A program made the translations under genes and the position numbers. Shown here in pieces: positions 5,169 to 7,805 of a stretch of DNA of 7,805 nucleotides (within the stretch, counting starts at the first letter, position 1; every line of letters begins with the position of its first letter). Source of the DNA: an uncultured Amaricoccus sp. GTDB lineage: Bacteria; Pseudomonadota; Alphaproteobacteria; Rhodobacterales; Rhodobacteraceae. The notes below the pieces were generated by a model that was not told the origin of the DNA, ran no database searches, and saw only the letters and a list, made by a program, of their open reading frames with translations. The stretch covers positions 1-7,805 of the forward strand of contig NZ_CALLYO010000144.1 of the NCBI RefSeq assembly GCF_937858865.1, given 5' to 3'.

Positions 5169-6346
5169 CCGCCGCCCTGCCGCCCCGCGCGCTCGACCCC
5201 GTCGAGGCCGCCCGCCTCACCGTCGCCCACGACGGCGCGCACGCCTTCTCGGCGGTCGTCCCGCCCATCGCCCAGACCTCGCTCTTCACCTTCGCGAGCT
5301 ACGACGAGATGCTCGCCGCCTACCGCGGCGAGATCACCCGGCCGATCTACAGCCGCGGCATCAACCCGACCGTCCGCCTGTTCGAGGAGATGCTCGCCGC
5401 CCTCGAAGGCGCCGAGGACGCGCTCGGCTTCGCCAGCGGCATGGCGGCGATCTCGGCCGCCGTCCTCTCCTTCGTCGGCCCCGGTGACCGCATCGTCGCG
5501 GTGCGCAACGTCTACCCCGACGCCTTCCGCCTGTTCGGCACCGTCCTGCCCCGCCTCGGCGTCGAGGTCGCCTACGTCGACGGCCGCGACCCCGCCGCCG
5601 TCGCCGCGGCGCTGCCCGGCGCGCGGCTCCTCTACCTCGAGAGCCCGACCAGCTGGCAGATCGAGGCGCTCGACGTCGGCGCGCTCGCCGCCGCCGCCCG
5701 CGCCGCCGGCGTCCTCTCGATCATCGACAACAGCTGGGCGACGCCGATCTTCCAGAACCCGCTCGCGCTCGGCGTCGACCTCGTCGTGCACTCCGCCTCG
5801 AAATACATCGGCGGCCACAGCGACGTCGTCGCCGGCGTCGTCGCCGGCCCGAAGGCCCTCGTCGACCGGCTGCGCGCCGAGCTCTACCCCTACGTCGGCG
5901 GCCGCCTCGCCCCCTTCGACGCCTGGCTGCTGGTGCGCGGCCTCAGGACGCTGCCGCTCCGCATGCTCGCCCACCAGGCCTCGGCGCTCGAGATCGCCCG
6001 CCGCCTCGCCGCCCGGCCCGAGGCCGCGGCGGTGCACCACCCCGGCCTCGGCACCCTGCCGCCGGGCCTGCGCGGCACCTCCGGCCTCTTCTCCTTCGAG
6101 CTCGCCGAGGGGCTCGACCCGCGCGCCTTCTGCGACCGCCTCCGCCTCTTCCAGCTCGGCGTGAGCTGGGGCGGCCACGAGAGCCTCGTGGTGCCGGGCG
6201 AGGTGGTGCTGCAGCAGAAGGCGCAGCCCAACTCGGCGCACGCCTTCGGCATCAGCCCGCGCTCGGTGCGCCTCCACGTCGGCCTCGAGGGCACCGAGGC
6301 CCTCTGGGCCGACCTCGCCGCCGGCCTCGACGCCGCCAGAACCTGA
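5165..6346 (+). CDS. PLP-dependent Cys/Met metabolism enzyme, cystathionine beta-lyase-like
   Basis: The 393-residue cytoplasmic enzyme belongs to fold type I, gamma-family (Cys_Met_Meta_PP). Visible landmarks are YSRGINPT (62-69, phosphate-binding Tyr/Arg from the neighbouring subunit), FASGMAAI (89-96), the substrate-side Tyr in NVYPDAF (Y117), IIDNSWATP (186-194, D188 to the PLP nitrogen), the Schiff-base lysine K213 in HSASKYIGGHSD, and carboxylate-binding R369 in SVRLHVGLE. SWGGHESL (334-341) has Trp as in MetC-type beta-lyases, whereas cystathionine gamma-synthases and gamma-lyases usually have SLGG. A C-S lyase or related beta/gamma-elimination is therefore favoured over synthase activity, but substrate specificity in this family is not reliably read from motifs. 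It overlaps the regulator gene by 4 bases and precedes the solute-binding protein gene by 27 bases, so it probably acts on something that system imports. Confidence 0.88.
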   Translation: MTAALPPRALDPVEAARLTVAHDGAHAFSAVVPPIAQTSLFTFASYDEMLAAYRGEITRPIYSRGINPTVRLFEEMLAALEGAEDALGFASGMAAISAAVLSFVGPGDRIVAVRNVYPDAFRLFGTVLPRLGVEVAYVDGRDPAAVAAALPGARLLYLESPTSWQIEALDVGALAAAARAAGVLSIIDNSWATPIFQNPLALGVDLVVHSASKYIGGHSDVVAGVVAGPKALVDRLRAELYPYVGGRLAPFDAWLLVRGLRTLPLRMLAHQASALEIARRLAARPEAAAVHHPGLGTLPPGLRGTSGLFSFELAEGLDPRAFCDRLRLFQLGVSWGGHESLVVPGEVVLQQKAQPNSAHAFGISPRSVRLHVGLEGTEALWADLAAGLDAART

Positions 6347-6373
6347 ACCGGACGACCAACAGGGGGAAACCAC

Positions 6374-7627
6374 ATGAAGCGACTTCTGACTGCAACCGCC
6401 TTCGCCGCGCTCTTCGCCGGCTCCGCGATGGCCGACACGATGCTCAGGCTCGTCGAGGTCATCACCAGCCCGCAGCGCACCGAGACGCTGAAGGGCATCG
6501 TCGGCCAGTTCGAGGCGGCGAACCCCGGCACCAAGGTCGAGATCATCTCGCTGCCCTGGGGCGAGGCCTTCCAGAAGTTCGCCACCATGGTCTCGGCCGG
6601 CGACCTGCCCGACGTGGTCGAGATGCCCGACACCTGGGTCTCGCTCTACGCCAACAACAACCTGCTCGCCGACCTCTCGCCCTGGCTCGAGGGCTGGGAG
6701 CACGCGAGCGACCTCTCCGACCGCGCCGTGGCGCTCGGCGCCGTCGACGACAAGCCGGTGATGCTGCCCTACGGCTTCTACCTGCGCGCCATGTTCTACA
6801 ACAAGGACCTGCTCGCGGAGGCCGGCGTCGAGGCGGTCCCGACCACCCTCGACGAGTTCCACGCCGCGGCCGAGAAGGTCTCCGCCCTGCCCGGCAAGGC
6901 CGGCTACTGCATGCGCGGCGGCCCGGGCGGCCTCAACGGCTGGGTGATGTTCTCCGCCACCATGGCCGGCGACAACGCCTTCTTCGACGAGGACGGCAAC
7001 TCGACCTGGTCGAGCGAGGGCTGGGAGAAGGGCCTCGAGTGGTACGTCAACCTCTACAAGGACGGCCTCGCCCCCAAGGACAGCGTGAACTGGGGCTTCA
7101 ACGAGATCGTCGCCGGCTTCTACACCGGCCAGTGCGCCTTCCTCGACCAGGACCCGGACGCGCTCATCGCCATCGCCGAGCGGATGAAGCCCGAGCAGTA
7201 CGGCGTGACCACCTTCCCCAAGGGACCGGACGGCAAGGCCTTCCCGACCATCGGCTACGCCGGCTGGTCGATGATGGAGACCTCCGAGAACAAGGACCTG
7301 GCCTGGAAGCTCATCGCGACCCTCGAGGGCCCCGAGGGCAACGTGCCGTGGAACAAGATGACCGGCGCGCTGCCGGCGCTGAAGTCGGCCGAGAACGACC
7401 CCTTCTACCAGAGCGAGGCCTTCAAGGGCTGGTTCGAGGAACTCGGCGATCCCGACGTCGTGCCGACGATCATGCCGACCTACCTCGAGGAATTCGCCTA
7501 CTTCAAGGACAGCCTCGCCATCTCCACCGGCCAGAAGGCGCTGCTCGGCGAGATCACGCCCCAGGAGCTCGCCGCCCAGTGGGCCGACTATCTGACCAAG
7601 GCGCAGCAGAAGTACCTCGACAAGTGA
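6374..7627 (+). CDS. Periplasmic ABC transporter solute-binding protein, CUT1/UgpB-MalE type
   Basis: The 417-residue protein is an extracellular solute-binding protein family 1 member. Residues 1-20 form a Sec signal peptide (MKRLL, hydrophobic core, AMA before the likely cut) with no lipobox cysteine, so the mature protein should be free in the periplasm. Family landmarks are RTETLKGIVGQFEAANPGTKVEI (about 36-58), AGDLPDVVEMPDTW (76-89), LPYGFYLRAMFYNKDLLAEAGVE (136-158), FYTGQCAFLDQDP (about 252-264) and GYAGWSMMETSENKDLAWKLI (294-314). Its length is typical. AGGGGG lies 7 bases before the ATG. CUT1 proteins mostly bind oligosaccharides, polyols or glycerol-phosphate compounds; the ligand here is unknown. 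Permease and ATPase genes are not in the window and are expected to the right. The C-terminus (QKYLDK) appears complete. Confidence 0.94.
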   Translation: MKRLLTATAFAALFAGSAMADTMLRLVEVITSPQRTETLKGIVGQFEAANPGTKVEIISLPWGEAFQKFATMVSAGDLPDVVEMPDTWVSLYANNNLLADLSPWLEGWEHASDLSDRAVALGAVDDKPVMLPYGFYLRAMFYNKDLLAEAGVEAVPTTLDEFHAAAEKVSALPGKAGYCMRGGPGGLNGWVMFSATMAGDNAFFDEDGNSTWSSEGWEKGLEWYVNLYKDGLAPKDSVNWGFNEIVAGFYTGQCAFLDQDPDALIAIAERMKPEQYGVTTFPKGPDGKAFPTIGYAGWSMMETSENKDLAWKLIATLEGPEGNVPWNKMTGALPALKSAENDPFYQSEAFKGWFEELGDPDVVPTIMPTYLEEFAYFKDSLAISTGQKALLGEITPQELAAQWADYLTKAQQKYLDK

Positions 7628-7637
7628 TGCGCGATCC

Positions 7638-7654
7638 GGCGGATTGCGTCCGCC
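7638..7654 (+). terminator. Stem-loop after the solute-binding protein gene (processing/attenuation or weak terminator)
   Basis: GGCGGA (7638-7643) and TCCGCC (7649-7654) form a perfect 6-base stem around TTGCG, starting 11 bases after the stop codon. It is followed by CCTCTT rather than a proper U-tract, so full termination is doubtful. In transporter operons a hairpin at this point often protects the binding-protein mRNA so that it outnumbers the permease messages; that role is inferred here. Confidence 0.45.
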
Positions 7655-7727
7655 CCTCTTGCACGGCGCCGCTCGCGATGAGCACGGCCTGCGCCTGCCG
7701 GGGGGCAGCGGATCATCCGGATTGCGT
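7640..7727. repeat. Pair of 10-base direct repeats CGGATTGCGT, each tied to a small palindrome
   Basis: CGGATTGCGT occurs at 7640-7649 and 7718-7727. The first copy follows ATCCG to give ATCCG-G-CGGAT (7634-7644); the second sits in the perfect palindrome ATCCGGAT (7715-7722). Both copies lie in the non-coding gap after the solute-binding protein gene. They could be a duplicated operator for the downstream genes or a short degenerate intergenic repeat; the window does not decide. Confidence 0.4.
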
Positions 7728-7805
7728 ATGAAATCCCGGGCGGGCGTCGGCCGTGCCGGCGCCCCTCCCGAAGCCCGTCCCGACGCGCCAATTCCTGCCA
7801 GATCG
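7655..7805. other. Right-end non-coding or 5' region of the next gene
   Basis: The region contains a second small hairpin, CTGCC/GGCAG around GGGG at 7695-7708, with no U-tract. A frame opens with ATG at 7728 (MKSRAGVGRAGAPPEARP) and stays open to the edge, in the position where a transporter permease would be expected. It has no Shine-Dalgarno sequence and no membrane segment yet, so I do not call it a gene. No gene can be supported here on the other strand. Confidence 0.3.

Noticed and set aside
4937..6862. 641-codon minus-strand open frame opposite the regulator, PLP enzyme and binding protein
   Set aside because: It is composed of Gly/Glu/Ala/Arg/Val repeats typical of the antisense of GC-rich genes and has no recognisable domain. 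Three well-identified genes occupy the other strand.
7626..7731. Small open frame beginning at the TGATG overlap with the binding-protein stop (MRDPADCVRPSC...)
   Set aside because: It is short, has no ribosome-binding site or recognisable features, and is interrupted by the hairpin and repeat elements. It ends at TGA near 7731.
7728..7805. Start of a transporter permease gene
   Set aside because: The frame is open for only 26 codons to the edge, lacks a Shine-Dalgarno sequence and shows no transmembrane segment. Another frame with a GTG near 7753 is equally open.
1..7805. CRISPR array, tRNA/rRNA genes, insertion sequences or phage genes
   Set aside because: I saw no spaced repeats of CRISPR size, no tRNA or rRNA signatures and no transposase or integrase motifs on either strand by eye.

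Overview
The window is very GC-rich and looks alphaproteobacterial. The order ffh - GNAT acetyltransferase - small chorismate mutase - rpsP - rimM - trmD resembles the arrangement I recall from Rhodobacterales and relatives. The Ala/Lys-rich tail on S16, the Gly/Met/Pro-rich Ffh tail and the near-exclusive G/C-ending codons fit that placement. The order-level assignment is an inference; no 16S or other typing gene is present.

Two transcription units diverge from a 228-base gap at 4224-4451. The leftward (minus-strand) unit is a compact housekeeping operon for protein targeting and ribosome/tRNA maturation: ffh (SRP GTPase), a RimJ/RimL-type GNAT acetyltransferase, an AroQ-class chorismate mutase, rpsP (S16), rimM (16S processing factor) and the 5' part of trmD (tRNA m1G37 methyltransferase), which runs off the left edge. 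A ParDE-type toxin-antitoxin pair lies between rimM and trmD. Its antitoxin has its own AT-rich promoter and palindrome, and its toxin stop codon overlaps the trmD start codon in an ATGA junction. This puts an essential tRNA-modification gene directly downstream of, and probably translationally coupled to, an acquired toxin gene. It is the most unusual feature of the window.

The rightward (plus-strand) unit looks like a regulated uptake/catabolic operon: a FadR-subfamily GntR regulator, a PLP enzyme of the Cys/Met-metabolism fold type I family (cystathionine beta-lyase-like signatures) and a periplasmic CUT1-type solute-binding protein with a Sec signal peptide. Permease and ATPase genes would be expected beyond the right edge. 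A GntR-like half-palindrome sits inside the candidate promoter upstream of the regulator, suggesting autoregulation. The substrate cannot be read from the sequence; the pairing of a sugar-type binding protein with a C-S lyase-like enzyme is worth noting.

Five gene junctions use 4-base ATGA stop/start overlaps (ffh/GNAT, GNAT/chorismate mutase, parD/parE, parE/trmD, regulator/PLP enzyme). No tRNA, rRNA, CRISPR array, insertion sequence or phage gene was seen. I do not see a wholly new system; the novelty candidates are the TA-trmD coupling, the structured ffh leader and the unassigned uptake operon.
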